The notes under the pieces are model-generated. The model had not been told where the DNA came from, made no database searches, and worked only from the letters and a program-made list of their open reading frames with translations. The translations under genes and the position numbers were made by a program. From Methylorubrum populi (GTDB lineage: Bacteria > Pseudomonadota > Alphaproteobacteria > Rhizobiales > Beijerinckiaceae), in contig NZ_AP014809.1 in NCBI RefSeq assembly GCF_002355515.1, forward strand, positions 3,682,501 through 3,746,500: a stretch of DNA of 64,000 nt. The letters are read 5' to 3'. Below, piece after piece: positions 47,240 to 55,562 of the stretch. The first letter of the stretch is position 1. Each line of letters begins with the position of its first letter.

Positions 47240-47773
47240 TCAGCCCTTCTTCGCCGTCGTCGGGCCGGGGGCGGCGGGGATGCCGAATTCGGTGGAGCGC
47301 ACCTCGCGGCCGACCCGGTCCAGCACGGCATTGACCATGCCCGGCTCGTCGCCGCCGTAGAAGCTGTGGGCGACATCGACATATTGCGAGATCGCGGCCC
47401 GGGCCGGCACGTCGCGGCGGAACATCAGCTCGTAGGCGCCGGCGCGTAGGATCGCGCGCAGCACGACTTCGAGCCGGCGCAGCGGCCAGCCCTTGGCGAG
47501 CGCCGCGTCGAGCTTCGGGTCGATCGCGCGCTGCTCCTCCACGGCGCCGCGCAGCACGTCGCGGAAGAACGCGGTCTCGGCCGGGGGATGGACGACGCCG
47601 TCGATCTCCTGGCCGATCCAGAAGGCCTCGAACTCGGCGAGCGCGTCGATCACGCCCTTGTCCGAGATCTCCATCTCGTAGAGCGCCTGCACCACGGCGA
47701 GGCGGGCGCCGGTACGGGTGTTCGGTTTCGACGAGGCCGGCGTCTGGGCCGGCGGCGCGGCGGGTTCGGTCAT
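47240..47773 (-). CDS. nusB: Transcription antitermination factor NusB
   Basis: 177 residues. Helical NusB fold: [92 protein letters not shown]; the last is the conserved C-terminal region. NusB pairs with NusE (S10) in rRNA antitermination. The Ala/Pro-rich N-tail ([15 protein letters not shown]) is longer than in E. coli. The start ATG overlaps the ribH stop (ATGA at 47770-47773). Confidence 0.95.
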   Translation of the reverse strand: MTEPAAPPAQTPASSKPNTRTGARLAVVQALYEMEISDKGVIDALAEFEAFWIGQEIDGVVHPPAETAFFRDVLRGAVEEQRAIDPKLDAALAKGWPLRRLEVVLRAILRAGAYELMFRRDVPARAAISQYVDVAHSFYGGDEPGMVNAVLDRVGREVRSTEFGIPAAPGPTTAKKG

Positions 47774-48279
47774 CGGGCGGGTTCCAGATTGGCGGCGCGC
47801 TTGATGGCGAGGAGGCTCAGCGCCGCCTCCGCCGCACCGCCGCCCTTGTTCATGTCGGAGACCCGGGCACGGGCGAGCGCCTGCTCCATGGTCTCCACGG
47901 TGAGGATGCCGTTGCCGAGCGGCAGGTGCTCGGACACGGAGAGGTCCATCAGCGCGCGGGCGCTCTCGCCCGCGACGATGTCGTAGTGCCCCGTCTCGCC
48001 GCGGATGACGCAGCCGAGCGCCACCGCCGCGTCGTAGGGGCCGCCGGCCTTGCGGCCCGCCTCCATCAGGATCGCGATGGCGGCCGGAATTTCGAGGGCA
48101 CCCGGGACCGTAAAGACCCGCGCCTCGGCGCCGACCGCCTCGATGGCCGCCCGGGCCCCTGCCAGCAGCTCGTCGGCGACGTCGTCGTAGTAGCGCGCCT
48201 CAACCACCAGCACACGGGTGCCGGCCAAGCTCTCAAGAATGCTTTTGGGCGCGTCCGCGTCCCGGCGTTGGGAGACCAT
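47770..48279 (-). CDS. ribH: 6,7-dimethyl-8-ribityllumazine synthase
   Basis: 169 residues; condenses 5-amino-6-ribitylaminouracil with dihydroxybutanone phosphate. [68 protein letters not shown] and [19 protein letters not shown] are standard active-site regions. N-terminal extension [16 protein letters not shown] is short. The TGA stop overlaps the nusB start. No FMN riboswitch is visible in the upstream 331 bases. Confidence 0.95.
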   Translation of the reverse strand: MVSQRRDADAPKSILESLAGTRVLVVEARYYDDVADELLAGARAAIEAVGAEARVFTVPGALEIPAAIAILMEAGRKAGGPYDAAVALGCVIRGETGHYDIVAGESARALMDLSVSEHLPLGNGILTVETMEQALARARVSDMNKGGGAAEAALSLLAIKRAANLEPAR

Positions 48280-48610
48280 GCGTGTGACGTTCCGGGCTGC
48301 GTTCGCGAAAGTTCGGGGCGGGCCGGAGGGTTAGCCCAAGTGCCGCGCGCTCCACAAGCGCCGCGGGACGCAGGCCGCGCGCGCCCGCGGCGCAGTACCG
48401 CCGCGCGCCACACCGGTCCCGGCCCGGAGATCCCTCGCATTTTGATTGAACCGGAGAGGTTTGGCCCATCACATCGAGGAGAAGCGCCGCCGTCACAACC
48501 TGCGATGAGCGCGGTTAACCCGTCCGAAGTCGTTACCGGCGATAGATTCCCCGACGCGAGTTGTGGGCCCTCGAATGGCGGTCCCGCACGGGAGACGGGG
48601 GTTATCCGGC
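48280..48610. other. Divergent intergenic region ribH / HAD-UbiA
   Basis: 331 bases with no supported gene. Very GC-rich from 48350 to 48420; AT-richer at 48437-48450. No RFN element or clear promoter hexamers seen. Confidence 0.35.
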
Positions 48611-50122
48611 ATGGCGGCCCAGCGGGTGCGAAGGTCCGAGACGGCACCGATCCCGATCGCGGCGGCAGCCGCGTCTCCCCTGGCGCCGCCGCTGGTGATC
48701 GATCTCGACGGCACGCTGCTGCGCACGGATCTGCTCCTCGAAGGGATCATCGCGCTGCTGCGGCGCAATCCGCTGATGCTGCTGGCGATGCTGCTGTGGC
48801 TGCCGCGGGGCCGGGCCTTCTTCAAGCGCCGCATCGCGGAGGGCGCCGGACTCGACATCGCGGCCCTGCCGGCCAACGAGGCGCTGCTTGCCCATATCGA
48901 GGCGCGGAAGGCCGCGGGTCAGGAGATCGTGCTCGCCACCGCCGCCGACGAGCTGATGGCACTGCGGGCGCTGCGGCGCTTTCCCGTCTTCGATCGGGTG
49001 GTGGCGAGCGACGGGGTTCGGAACCTGAAGGGGGAGGCCAAGGCGGCCCAGCTCCGGGCGCTCTACCCGCAGGGCTTCGACTACGCGGGCGATGCCGCCG
49101 CCGACCTGCCGGTCTGGGCCGCCGCGCGCCGGGTGATCGTGGTGGGGGCGTCCCCCGGCGTGCTGCGGGCGGCCCGGCGGCTCGGCAAACCGGTCGAGGA
49201 GTTTCCCGCGGCCTCGCGCGCCCGTGCGCTGCTCAGGGCCCTGCGCCCGCACCAGTGGGCCAAGAATGCCCTGGTCTTCCTGCCGCTCGTGCTCGGCGGC
49301 CGGGCCGGGGAGGCGCAGGCCTGGGCAAGCGCCTTCCTGGCCTTCCTCGCGCTCGGGCTCGTCGCCTCGGCGAGCTACCTGTTGAACGACCTGCTCGATC
49401 TCTCCCACGATCGGGCCCACTGGTCGAAGCGCGTGCGTCCCCTGGCGAGCGGCCGGCTTCCGATCGCCACCGGCCTGGTGGCGCTCGTCGTCGGCTTCAT
49501 CGGCGGGCTCGCGGTCGCGGCCTGTGCAGGGACGGCGGTGCTCACCGGCGTGCTCGCCTATCTCGCTCTGACGCTGACCTATTCCGCGTGGCTCAAGCGG
49601 GTGCCGATGCTCGACGCGTTGACGCTCGGGAGCCTGTTCACCCTGCGCATCGCCGTCGGCGTCGCGGCGGTCGCGGTGGCGTGGTCGCCCTGGCTTCTCA
49701 CCTTCTCGATGTTCCTGTTCACCTCGCTGTGCTTCGCCAAGCGCCACACGGAACTGCGCGGCGCCGTGCGGCGCGGCCAGGCCGGCACCATCGCCGGGCG
49801 CGGTTACCAGCCGGCCGACGAGGCGGTGGTGCTCGCCTTCGGCGTCGCCGCCGGCCTCTCCAGCGTCGTCATCTTCATTCTCTATCTGGCCAATGAGGCG
49901 TTCCACCACGCCGCGCTCGCCGCGCCGCTGACCCTGTGGAGCTTCCCGCTGATCCTCGTCCTGTTCCTGGGCCGGGTCTGGCTGCTGGCGGGGCGGGATG
50001 CGCTCCACGACGATCCGGTCGCCTTCGCGATCAAAGACCGCCCGAGCCTCGCGCTCGCGGGCATGGCCGGGATCGCCTTCGCCGCGGCCGCCTTCGGCCT
50101 GCCGCCGGGCCTCGTCCCGTGA
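48611..50122 (+). CDS. HAD-UbiA fusion, decaprenyl-phosphate phosphoribosyltransferase-like
   Basis: 503 residues. The N-terminal HAD phosphatase-like domain (VIDLDGTLL, LATAADELM, YAGDAAADLPVW; about 28-200) is fused to a UbiA-type prenyltransferase from about 215 (LRPHQWAKNALVFLPLVLGG, then NDLLDLSHDRAHWSKRVRPLASG as first Asp motif, and a run of about eight membrane helices). The Asp-rich motif is like mycobacterial Rv3806c, which makes decaprenyl-phosphoryl-5-phosphoribose; the HAD domain may then remove the 5-phosphate. This points to prenyl-phosphoryl ribose/arabinose synthesis for an envelope glycan. ATG 48611 has GGGGGTT upstream. The stop overlaps the GtrA start. Confidence 0.85.
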   Translation: MAAQRVRRSETAPIPIAAAAASPLAPPLVIDLDGTLLRTDLLLEGIIALLRRNPLMLLAMLLWLPRGRAFFKRRIAEGAGLDIAALPANEALLAHIEARKAAGQEIVLATAADELMALRALRRFPVFDRVVASDGVRNLKGEAKAAQLRALYPQGFDYAGDAAADLPVWAAARRVIVVGASPGVLRAARRLGKPVEEFPAASRARALLRALRPHQWAKNALVFLPLVLGGRAGEAQAWASAFLAFLALGLVASASYLLNDLLDLSHDRAHWSKRVRPLASGRLPIATGLVALVVGFIGGLAVAACAGTAVLTGVLAYLALTLTYSAWLKRVPMLDALTLGSLFTLRIAVGVAAVAVAWSPWLLTFSMFLFTSLCFAKRHTELRGAVRRGQAGTIAGRGYQPADEAVVLAFGVAAGLSSVVIFILYLANEAFHHAALAAPLTLWSFPLILVLFLGRVWLLAGRDALHDDPVAFAIKDRPSLALAGMAGIAFAAAAFGLPPGLVP

Positions 50123-50547
50123 TCGGCAGCGAGGTCGTCCGCTTCCTCATCGCCGGCGGCTCGGCGACGGCGATCAACTGGCTCACGCGGATCCCGCTCT
50201 CCCTCGTACTGCCCTTCGAGGCGGCGCTGCTGGCCGCCTACGGCCTCAGCATGGCCGCGTCGTTCTGGCTCTATCGGGCCTTCGTCTTCCGGGCGGCGTC
50301 GCGGGGATCGCTGCGGGGGCAGGTCTGGCTGTTCCTAGCGGTGAACGCCGTCGGCGCGTCCGTCGTGCTCGTGGTGAGCACGGTGGCACTCGCGGGCCTG
50401 ACCGTCCTGCTGCCGAATCTGAAGCTGCCGGTCGCCCAGGCGCTCGCCCACGGCCTCGGCATCGCGGTGGGCGCCGTGGCGAACTATCTCGGCCACCGGC
50501 TCCTCACCTTCGCCGCGGGCGCCCGGCCCGCGTCCCAGAGCCTGTAG
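50119..50547 (+). CDS. GtrA-family membrane protein
   Basis: 142 residues, four membrane helices: VVRFLIAGGSATAINWLTRIPL, AALLAAYGLSMAASFWLYRAFVF, VWLFLAVNAVGASVVLVVSTVAL, and AQALAHGLGIAVGAVANYLGHRLLTF. GtrA proteins are thought to flip prenyl-linked sugars. GTG 50119 overlaps the HAD-UbiA stop (GTGA), so translation is coupled and the two proteins very likely act in one pathway of prenyl-phosphoryl pentose synthesis and transport. The usual FAD oxidase and SDR partners (DprE1/DprE2 type) are not adjacent; the DNA downstream is a deletion scar. Confidence 0.87.
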   Translation: MIGSEVVRFLIAGGSATAINWLTRIPLSLVLPFEAALLAAYGLSMAASFWLYRAFVFRAASRGSLRGQVWLFLAVNAVGASVVLVVSTVALAGLTVLLPNLKLPVAQALAHGLGIAVGAVANYLGHRLLTFAAGARPASQSL

Positions 50548-50560
50548 TCAGAGCCTGTAG
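50536..50560 (+). repeat. 12-bp direct repeat at the GtrA stop codon
   Basis: CAGAGCCTGTAG occurs at 50536-50547 and again at 50549-50560, one base apart (13-bp period). The first copy encodes the last GtrA codons and its stop; the second starts the scar region. Confidence 0.8.
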
Positions 50561-50598
50561 ACCGAGAGCAGCGTCACCACGGCGAGGTTCGACACCAC
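50548..50598 (-). pseudogene. C-terminal remnant of a membrane protein gene
   Basis: Reading on the minus strand, an in-frame run VVSNLAVVTLLSVYRL ends in TGA at 50548. It looks like the last helix of a membrane protein whose upstream part is missing: beyond about 50598 the frame turns into unrelated sequence. Convergent orientation to GtrA fits a normal gene end. Short, so held with moderate confidence. Confidence 0.4.
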
Positions 50599-50600
50599 GG

Positions 50601-50921
50601 TTCGAGAGCTACCGGCCGGCCCAGTTCCAGACGCTGCTCGACGAGCACAACGCCGACTTCAAGGATCAGGGCGTCGAGGTCATCGGCACGGAGACCGACA
50701 AGCAGGTCGATTTCCCAACCGACCTGCTCAAGGTCACCGAGTATCCGGCGACCTACGAGGGTAAACCGACGGTGCTGCGTTACCTCTCGGTCGTGCCGAA
50801 GACCGAGGGCGATCGCTATCTGCTGGTGAGCTACTGGGCCTCGCCCGCGGGCGACAAGGCGCATGACGGCGAGGTCCAGACGATCCTCAACAGCCTCGCC
50901 GCCGCCTATGCCGGCCCGTGA
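50601..50921 (+). pseudogene. 3' fragment of an unknown exported-protein-like gene
   Basis: 106 codons open to the stop at 50919-50921: FESYRPAQFQTLLDEHNADF, KDQGVEVIGTETDKQVDF, VTEYPATYEGKPTVLRYLSV, GDRYLLVSYWASPAGDKAHDG and VQTILNSLAAAYAGP. It has normal protein-like composition and codon use, but there is no start codon with ribosome site, and 5' of 50601 the sequence switches to the remnant of a convergent gene. It is most likely the C-terminal half of a gene whose 5' part was lost. Family not recognised. Confidence 0.55.
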
Positions 50922-50933
50922 GCGGGATGACCC

Positions 50934-51578
50934 TCAGGTTTTCGCCTGGAGCAAGCCGCGCGTCTCGGCGAGCCGCGCGGCATAGCGAGCCAGGAGATCG
51001 ACTTCGAGATTGATCCGGTCCCCTGCGCGGCGCTCCTCCCAGGTCGTGACCGAGAGGCTGTGCGGGATCAGCAGCACCGAGAAGTCGGCACCCGAGACCG
51101 CGTTTACGGTGAGCGAGGTGCCGTCGAGGCAGATCGAGCCCTTCTCGGCGATGAAGCCGGCGAGCGCCGTCGGCGCCCGCAGGGTGAAGCGCTCGCTCGC
51201 GCCCCACGGATTGTCCCCGGCCGTGACGGTCTCGCGGGCGAGGATCTCGGCGATGCCGTCGACATGGCCGGTGACGAGGTGGCCGCCGAGTTCGTCGCCG
51301 AGCTTGAGCGAGCGTTCGAGGTTGACCCGCGTACCCTCGCGCCAGGCTCCGACCGTGGTGCGGGCCAGGGTCTCGGCGGCGGCATCGACCGCGAAGCGGC
51401 AGCCCGTCCCGTGCGGCTCCACGGCGACGGCGGTGAGGCAGGGGCCGGAGCAGGCGATCGAGGCGCCCAGCGCGATGCCGGCGGGATCGTAGGCACTCTC
51501 GATGACGATCCGGCGTAGGCGCTCCGAGCCCTCCACCGAGACGACTCGGCCGACATCGCTGACGAGCCCGGTGAACAT
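50934..51578 (-). CDS. ribE: Riboflavin synthase alpha subunit
   Basis: 214 residues with the two-barrel repeat: MFTGLVSDVGRV, GASIACSGPCLTAVAVE, NLERSLKLGDELGGHLVTGHVDG in the first barrel, and FIAEKGSICLDGTSLTVNAVSGADFSVLLIPHSL in the second, the substrate-binding part. Dismutates two lumazines to riboflavin. It begins directly after ribD (1 base between ribD stop and its start) in the order nrdR-ribD-ribE. Also called ribC in some species. Confidence 0.94.
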   Translation of the reverse strand: MFTGLVSDVGRVVSVEGSERLRRIVIESAYDPAGIALGASIACSGPCLTAVAVEPHGTGCRFAVDAAAETLARTTVGAWREGTRVNLERSLKLGDELGGHLVTGHVDGIAEILARETVTAGDNPWGASERFTLRAPTALAGFIAEKGSICLDGTSLTVNAVSGADFSVLLIPHSLSVTTWEERRAGDRINLEVDLLARYAARLAETRGLLQAKT

Positions 51579-51579
51579 G

Positions 51580-52710
51580 TCAGATCCTCTCGTAGGTGAC
51601 CGCCGTGTCGGGGCCGAAGTCGCGGCTCTCGACCGCGTTCAGGGAGCCGTCGGCGAGGCGGCGGGCGAGGTTGGGCCCGAGGGCAGGCAGGCCGCCGGCC
51701 TCGCCCAGCGTGACGGGGCCTGTGATGAGCGTGCAGGCATCGATGAGATCGTGCGCGGCGAGCGCGTCGGCAAGCGCCGGACCGCCCTCGCTGCAGATCC
51801 GCGTCAGGCCGCGTTCGGCCAGGGCCCTCAGGGCGGCGGACAGATCGATGCGGCCCTGCGCGTCGGTGGGAACGAAGGCGAGTTCGACGCCGAAGGAAGC
51901 GAGCATCCGCCTTGCATGGGCCGGAGCGCCCCGACCGGTCAGCACCAGTGTCGGCAGATCGCGGGCCCCGCGCACGAGATGGCTCGCGGGATTGAGGCGA
52001 AGCGTCGAGTCGAGAACGATCCGCAGCGGCGAGCGCTCGGCGAGCCCCGGCAGCCGCACGGTCAGCGACGGGTCGTCGGCCCGGGCCGTGCCGATGCCGA
52101 CCATGATCGCGTCGGCATGCGCCCGCCATAGATGCACCGCCCCGTCGGCGATGGCACCGGTGATCTTCAGCCGCTCGCCGGTCGAGGGGGCTGCGAAGCC
52201 GTCGCGGGTGCGGGCGAGCTTGAGGTGGAGGCTCGGGCGCCCCTTCGTGACCCGGCTGAAATGGCCGCGATGGTCGCGGGCAGCCTCCTCGCGCAGCAAT
52301 CCGGTCTCGACCGTGATCCCGGCCGCACGCAACCCCGCATGGCCGCGCCCGGCAACCCGCGGATCGGGGTCCTCGATCGCGGTGACGACGCGGGCGATCC
52401 CGGCGGCGATCGTCGCGTCGGTGCAGGGCGGCGTACGGCCGTGATGCGAGCAGGGCTCCAGGGTGACGTAGAGCGTGGCGCCGCGGGCGGCCTCGCCGGC
52501 CATGGCGAGCGCCAGGGGCTCCGCGTGCGGACGCCCACCGACGGCCGTCACCGCCTGCCCGACGATGCGGCCCTGGGCGACCACGACCGCGCCGACGCTC
52601 GGATTGGGCCAGGTTCGGCCGAGATTGCGCCGACCCAGGGCCAGGGCGAGACGCATGGCGCGCCGATCGAGGGCTGCCTGCTGGGACGCGTCCACGGCTC
52701 GCCCCGTCAC
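51580..52710 (-). CDS. ribD: Bifunctional riboflavin deaminase/reductase RibD
   Basis: 376 residues. Deaminase domain (1-~150) with zinc motif HAEPLAL and [11 protein letters not shown], and reductase domain (~155-376) with [31 protein letters not shown], and [13 protein letters not shown]. Acts on the pyrimidine intermediate of riboflavin synthesis in two steps. The start ATG 52708-52710 overlaps the stop of nrdR (ATGA), so they are cotranscribed and coupled. All catalytic motifs are intact. Confidence 0.94.
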   Translation of the reverse strand: MTGRAVDASQQAALDRRAMRLALALGRRNLGRTWPNPSVGAVVVAQGRIVGQAVTAVGGRPHAEPLALAMAGEAARGATLYVTLEPCSHHGRTPPCTDATIAAGIARVVTAIEDPDPRVAGRGHAGLRAAGITVETGLLREEAARDHRGHFSRVTKGRPSLHLKLARTRDGFAAPSTGERLKITGAIADGAVHLWRAHADAIMVGIGTARADDPSLTVRLPGLAERSPLRIVLDSTLRLNPASHLVRGARDLPTLVLTGRGAPAHARRMLASFGVELAFVPTDAQGRIDLSAALRALAERGLTRICSEGGPALADALAAHDLIDACTLITGPVTLGEAGGLPALGPNLARRLADGSLNAVESRDFGPDTAVTYERI

Positions 52711-53261
52711 ATCGACTTCCGAGCGGGCCGGCGGCGGCGCGGGACGGCCTCCTCGTCCGGCTGCGCGGGCGCGGCCTGCTCGTCATCGGGAAGCGGAACG
52801 TCGCCCTCCAGCCGGCCGCCGAGGGTGCCGAGCAGATCCTGGAAGTCCTGCGCTTCGCGGAAATTCTTGTAGACCGAGGCGAAGCGGACATAGGCGACGT
52901 CGTCGAGGCCCTTCAGGCCCTCCATCACCGCCTCGCCGATGGCCTCGCTGGTGACCTCGCCCTCTCCGCCGCTCTCCAGGCGCCGGGTGATGCCGCTGAC
53001 GAGGCGCTCCACCCGCTCGGGATCGACCGTGCGCTTGCGCAGGGCGACATCGATCGAGCGCTGGAGCTTGTCGCGGTCGAACGGCACGCGCTTGCCCGAG
53101 CGCTTGAGCACGACGAGTTCGCGCAGCTGCACCCGCTCGAAGGTCGTGAAGCGTCCGCCGCAATCCGGGCAGACGCGGCGGCGGCGGATCGCCGAGGAAT
53201 CCTCGCTCGGCCGCGAATCCTTCACCTGCGTGTCGGGACCTCCGCAGAACGGACACCGCAT
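52707..53261 (-). CDS. nrdR: Transcriptional repressor NrdR
   Basis: 184 residues. Zinc ribbon MRCPFCGG and [12 protein letters not shown], then the ATP-cone ([21 protein letters not shown] to [13 protein letters not shown], seen in pieces). Represses ribonucleotide reductase genes on sensing ATP/dATP. The acidic and basic tail after residue 150 ([26 protein letters not shown] in part) is an alphaproteobacterial extension. It heads the nrdR-ribD-ribE unit, and glyA lies further upstream on the same strand, with the Rrf2 gene in between. Cytosolic, DNA-binding. Confidence 0.94.
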   Translation of the reverse strand: MRCPFCGGPDTQVKDSRPSEDSSAIRRRRVCPDCGGRFTTFERVQLRELVVLKRSGKRVPFDRDKLQRSIDVALRKRTVDPERVERLVSGITRRLESGGEGEVTSEAIGEAVMEGLKGLDDVAYVRFASVYKNFREAQDFQDLLGTLGGRLEGDVPLPDDEQAAPAQPDEEAVPRRRRPARKSM

Positions 53262-53324
53262 CGCGCGCTCACCACCTCGTCCCGGACGCTCTCAAAAGCT
53301 GCCTCTCTCTGCCCCACTCGTCAC

Positions 53325-53819
53325 TCAATTGCCAGGAGTCGGATCGCTCGGAACCGGCGCAGCGGGCGGCGCGCCACCGTCTCCGGGTTCGGCGCGGAAG
53401 AGGCTGCGGAGCGCCGCCGCCGTCGTGCCGGACGCGACGTCGGCGAGGGTGAGGCGGTCGAGTTCGAGGAAGAACGCCTGCTCGGCCGCGTCGAAAGCCC
53501 ATTTGAGGCGGCACCGGCTGATCAGCGGGCAGGGATCGCGCCGGCAATCGACCACCGTGCCGATCCCCTCCAGCTCCGCCACGAGCCGTCCGAGCCGGAT
53601 TTCCTGCGGATCCCGCGCGAGACGCACGCCGCCGGAGCGGCCCTGCCGCGCCTCGATGACGCCGGCCCGGACCAGAGCCTGAGCGATCTTCTGGAGGTGG
53701 TGCACGGAGATGCCGAAGCGCTGCGCGACGATCGGGGTCGCGATCCAGGCTCCCGGCTCGGCCAGCGTCAGACGCATCAGGAGACGAAGACCGTAATCCG
53801 TGTGTAACGAGAGATGCAG
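53325..53819 (-). CDS. Rrf2-family Fe-S regulator (NsrR/IscR-like), CTG start
   Basis: 164 residues from CTG 53819. The Rrf2 winged-helix starts HLSLHTDYGLRLLMRLT, exactly the conserved start of the family; the first ATG (53777) would cut off this part. There is no ATG, GTG or TTG between the upstream stop (TGA near 53877) and 53777. CTG 53819 has an ideal GGAGG at 53826-53830, 6 bases upstream. The Fe-S cysteines are C-x4-C-x5-C (CRRDPCPLISRC), like NsrR/IscR. It may sense NO, iron-sulfur status or redox stress. A perfect palindrome (53877-53896) upstream may be its operator. Targets are unknown. Confidence 0.85.
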   Translation of the reverse strand: MHLSLHTDYGLRLLMRLTLAEPGAWIATPIVAQRFGISVHHLQKIAQALVRAGVIEARQGRSGGVRLARDPQEIRLGRLVAELEGIGTVVDCRRDPCPLISRCRLKWAFDAAEQAFFLELDRLTLADVASGTTAAALRSLFRAEPGDGGAPPAAPVPSDPTPGN

Positions 53820-53876
53820 GAGCCCCCTCCCGAGCGGCGCCGCACAACCTTCAGACGAAGGCCGTTCCAGCGCACA

Positions 53877-53896
53877 TCATTCCAAGGATGGAATGA
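53877..53896. promoter_or_regulatory. Palindromic candidate operator of the Rrf2 gene
   Basis: TCATTCCA-AGGA-TGGAATGA is a perfect 8-bp inverted repeat with a 4-base spacer, centred about 67 bases upstream of the CTG start. Rrf2 regulators bind such dyads and often regulate their own gene; that link is inference. Confidence 0.55.
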
Positions 53897-53960
53897 CCTG
53901 TACACTCCTTGAACTGAAAAACCTTGCATGGATTAACTTTGAGGCGGCCTTGAAACGTCA

Positions 53961-54015
53961 GCGGCCGCGAATCCAGGGGATCCGCGGCCGCACGGGCCCG
54001 CCGTTCGGGCGGGCC
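53961..54015 (-). terminator. Tandem GC hairpins after glyA
   Basis: Two hairpins follow the glyA stop on the minus strand: 53995-54002 pairs with 54008-54015 (8 bp, 5-base loop), and 53961-53974 pairs with 53978-53991 (14 bp, one mismatch, AGG loop). No T tract is seen. They probably end glyA transcription and could also protect RNA ends. Confidence 0.55.
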
Positions 54016-54033
54016 GAAGGAGCGTGTTCGATC

Positions 54034-55338
54034 TTAGTTGTAGATCGGGAACCGATCGGTCAGGGCGTGGACCTTCTCCTTGACCGCCGCCTCGACCGAA
54101 GCGTCGCCACCCTCGCCCTTCTCGGCGACACCGTCGAGAACCTCGACGATCAGCGAGCCGACCTGCTTGAACTCGGCAACGCCAAAGCCGCGGGTCGTGC
54201 TGGCGGGGGTGCCGAGGCGGATGCCGGAGGTGATGGTCGGCTTCTGCGGGTCGAACGGCACGCCGTTCTTGTTGCAGGTGATGTCGGCCCGCGAGAGCGC
54301 CGCCTCGGCCGCCTTGCCGGTCAGGCCCTTCCGCTGAAGGTCCACCAGCATCAGGTGGTTGTCGGTGCCGCCCGAGGTGATGTCGTAGCCGCCCGAGATG
54401 ATGGTGTCGGCCAGCGCCTTGGCGTTGTCGATGACCTGCTTGGCGTAGATCTTGAACTCGGGCTTCAGCGCCTCGCCGAAGGCCACCGCCTTGGCGGCGA
54501 TGACGTGCATCAGCGGGCCGCCCTGGAGGCCGGGGAAGATCGCCGAGTTGAACTTCTTGGCCAGCGCCTCGTCGTTCGTCAGGATCATGCCGCCGCGCGG
54601 GCCGCGCAGGGTCTTGTGGGTCGTCGTGGTGGCCACGTGGGCGTGCGGGAACGGCGACGGGTGCAGGCCCGCGGCGACGAGGCCGGCGAAGTGGGCCATG
54701 TCGACGAAGAAGTAGGCGCCGACCGAATCGGCGATCTCACGGAACTTCGCGAAGTCCCAGTGGCGCGGATAGCCCGAGCCGCCGGCGATGATCACCTTCG
54801 GCTTGTGCTCCTGGGCGAGGCGCTCGACCTGCTCCATGTCGATGCGCTGGTCCTCGCGGCGCACGGTGTAGGAGACCGGCTTGAACCACTTGCCCGAGAC
54901 GTTCGGGGGGGCGCCGTGGGTGAGGTGGCCGCCGGCGGCGAGGTCGAGGCCGAGGAAGGTGTCGCCGGGCTGCATCAGGGCCATGAACACGCCCTGGTTC
55001 GCCTGGGAGCCGGAATTCGGCTGAACGTTGGCGAAGCCGCAGCCGAACAGGCGCTTGGCGCGGTCGATCGCCAGCTCCTCGGCGATGTCCACGAACTGGC
55101 AGCCGCCGTAGTAGCGCCGGCCCGGATAGCCCTCGGCGTACTTGTTGGTCAGCACGGAGCCCTGCGCTTCGAGCACGGCGCGCGAGACGATGTTCTCGGA
55201 GGCGATCAGCTCGATCTCGTGCTGCTGGCGACCGAGCTCCTGCGAGATGGCCTTCGCGATCTCGGGATCGGTCTCGGCAAGATGAGCCGAAAAGAAGGTA
55301 TCGAGGGCGGTGTTGTCGGACACAGTTCCGGCGCTCAT
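54034..55338 (-). CDS. glyA: Serine hydroxymethyltransferase
   Basis: 434 residues, PLP enzyme interconverting serine and glycine with tetrahydrofolate; in methylotrophs it is a core serine-cycle enzyme. [62 protein letters not shown], and the PLP lysine in [14 protein letters not shown] are all intact; [12 protein letters not shown] near the C-terminus. ATG 55338 has AAGGAAAAGAGG upstream. The upstream frame to 55416 is ignored. Regulation by a LysR-type regulator such as QscR, known in M. extorquens, is plausible, but no site was proved. Confidence 0.95.
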   Translation of the reverse strand: MSAGTVSDNTALDTFFSAHLAETDPEIAKAISQELGRQQHEIELIASENIVSRAVLEAQGSVLTNKYAEGYPGRRYYGGCQFVDIAEELAIDRAKRLFGCGFANVQPNSGSQANQGVFMALMQPGDTFLGLDLAAGGHLTHGAPPNVSGKWFKPVSYTVRREDQRIDMEQVERLAQEHKPKVIIAGGSGYPRHWDFAKFREIADSVGAYFFVDMAHFAGLVAAGLHPSPFPHAHVATTTTHKTLRGPRGGMILTNDEALAKKFNSAIFPGLQGGPLMHVIAAKAVAFGEALKPEFKIYAKQVIDNAKALADTIISGGYDITSGGTDNHLMLVDLQRKGLTGKAAEAALSRADITCNKNGVPFDPQKPTITSGIRLGTPASTTRGFGVAEFKQVGSLIVEVLDGVAEKGEGGDASVEAAVKEKVHALTDRFPIYN

Positions 55339-55449
55339 GAGCGTAGCCTCTTTTCCTTGTTTACGGGCAAACCCACCCGTTTCCCGTCGGCGTTCACGGG
55401 GGTGTTTTTCAGCCACTATTCGTACACGTCACGGAACGACAGGCCAAGC

Positions 55450-55469
55450 ACAGGTGATTTTTCGCCTGT
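55450..55469. promoter_or_regulatory. Inverted repeat upstream of glyA
   Basis: ACAGGTGA (55450-55457) and TCGCCTGT (55462-55469) pair with one mismatch around TTTT, about 112 bases upstream of the glyA start and just upstream of the weak promoter candidate. A regulator site is possible; it lacks proof. Confidence 0.4.
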
Positions 55470-55541
55470 CTTCAAAATTTTTCACGGGACCGGCTCCGCT
55501 CCGCGGCACCGCAGCGCATCCGACCGGCCCCCGACGCGAAA

Positions 55542-55562
55542 ACACCCGGCAGGGCCGGGTGT
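55542..55562 (-). terminator. Intrinsic terminator of the F0 operon
   Basis: A perfect 9-bp stem ACACCCGGC/GCCGGGTGT (55542-55550 with 55554-55562, loop AGG) is followed on the minus strand by TTT. It lies 143 bases after the b-subunit stop and upstream of the glyA promoter, so it separates the two units. Confidence 0.7.

Noticed and set aside
48280..48610. FMN riboswitch upstream of ribH
   Set aside because: No conserved RFN segments recognised on the minus strand.
49998..50600. Long plus-strand frame leading into the 50601-50921 fragment
   Set aside because: It crosses HAD-UbiA and GtrA in the wrong frame and is not protein-like; only the 3' part from about 50601 looks like real coding sequence.
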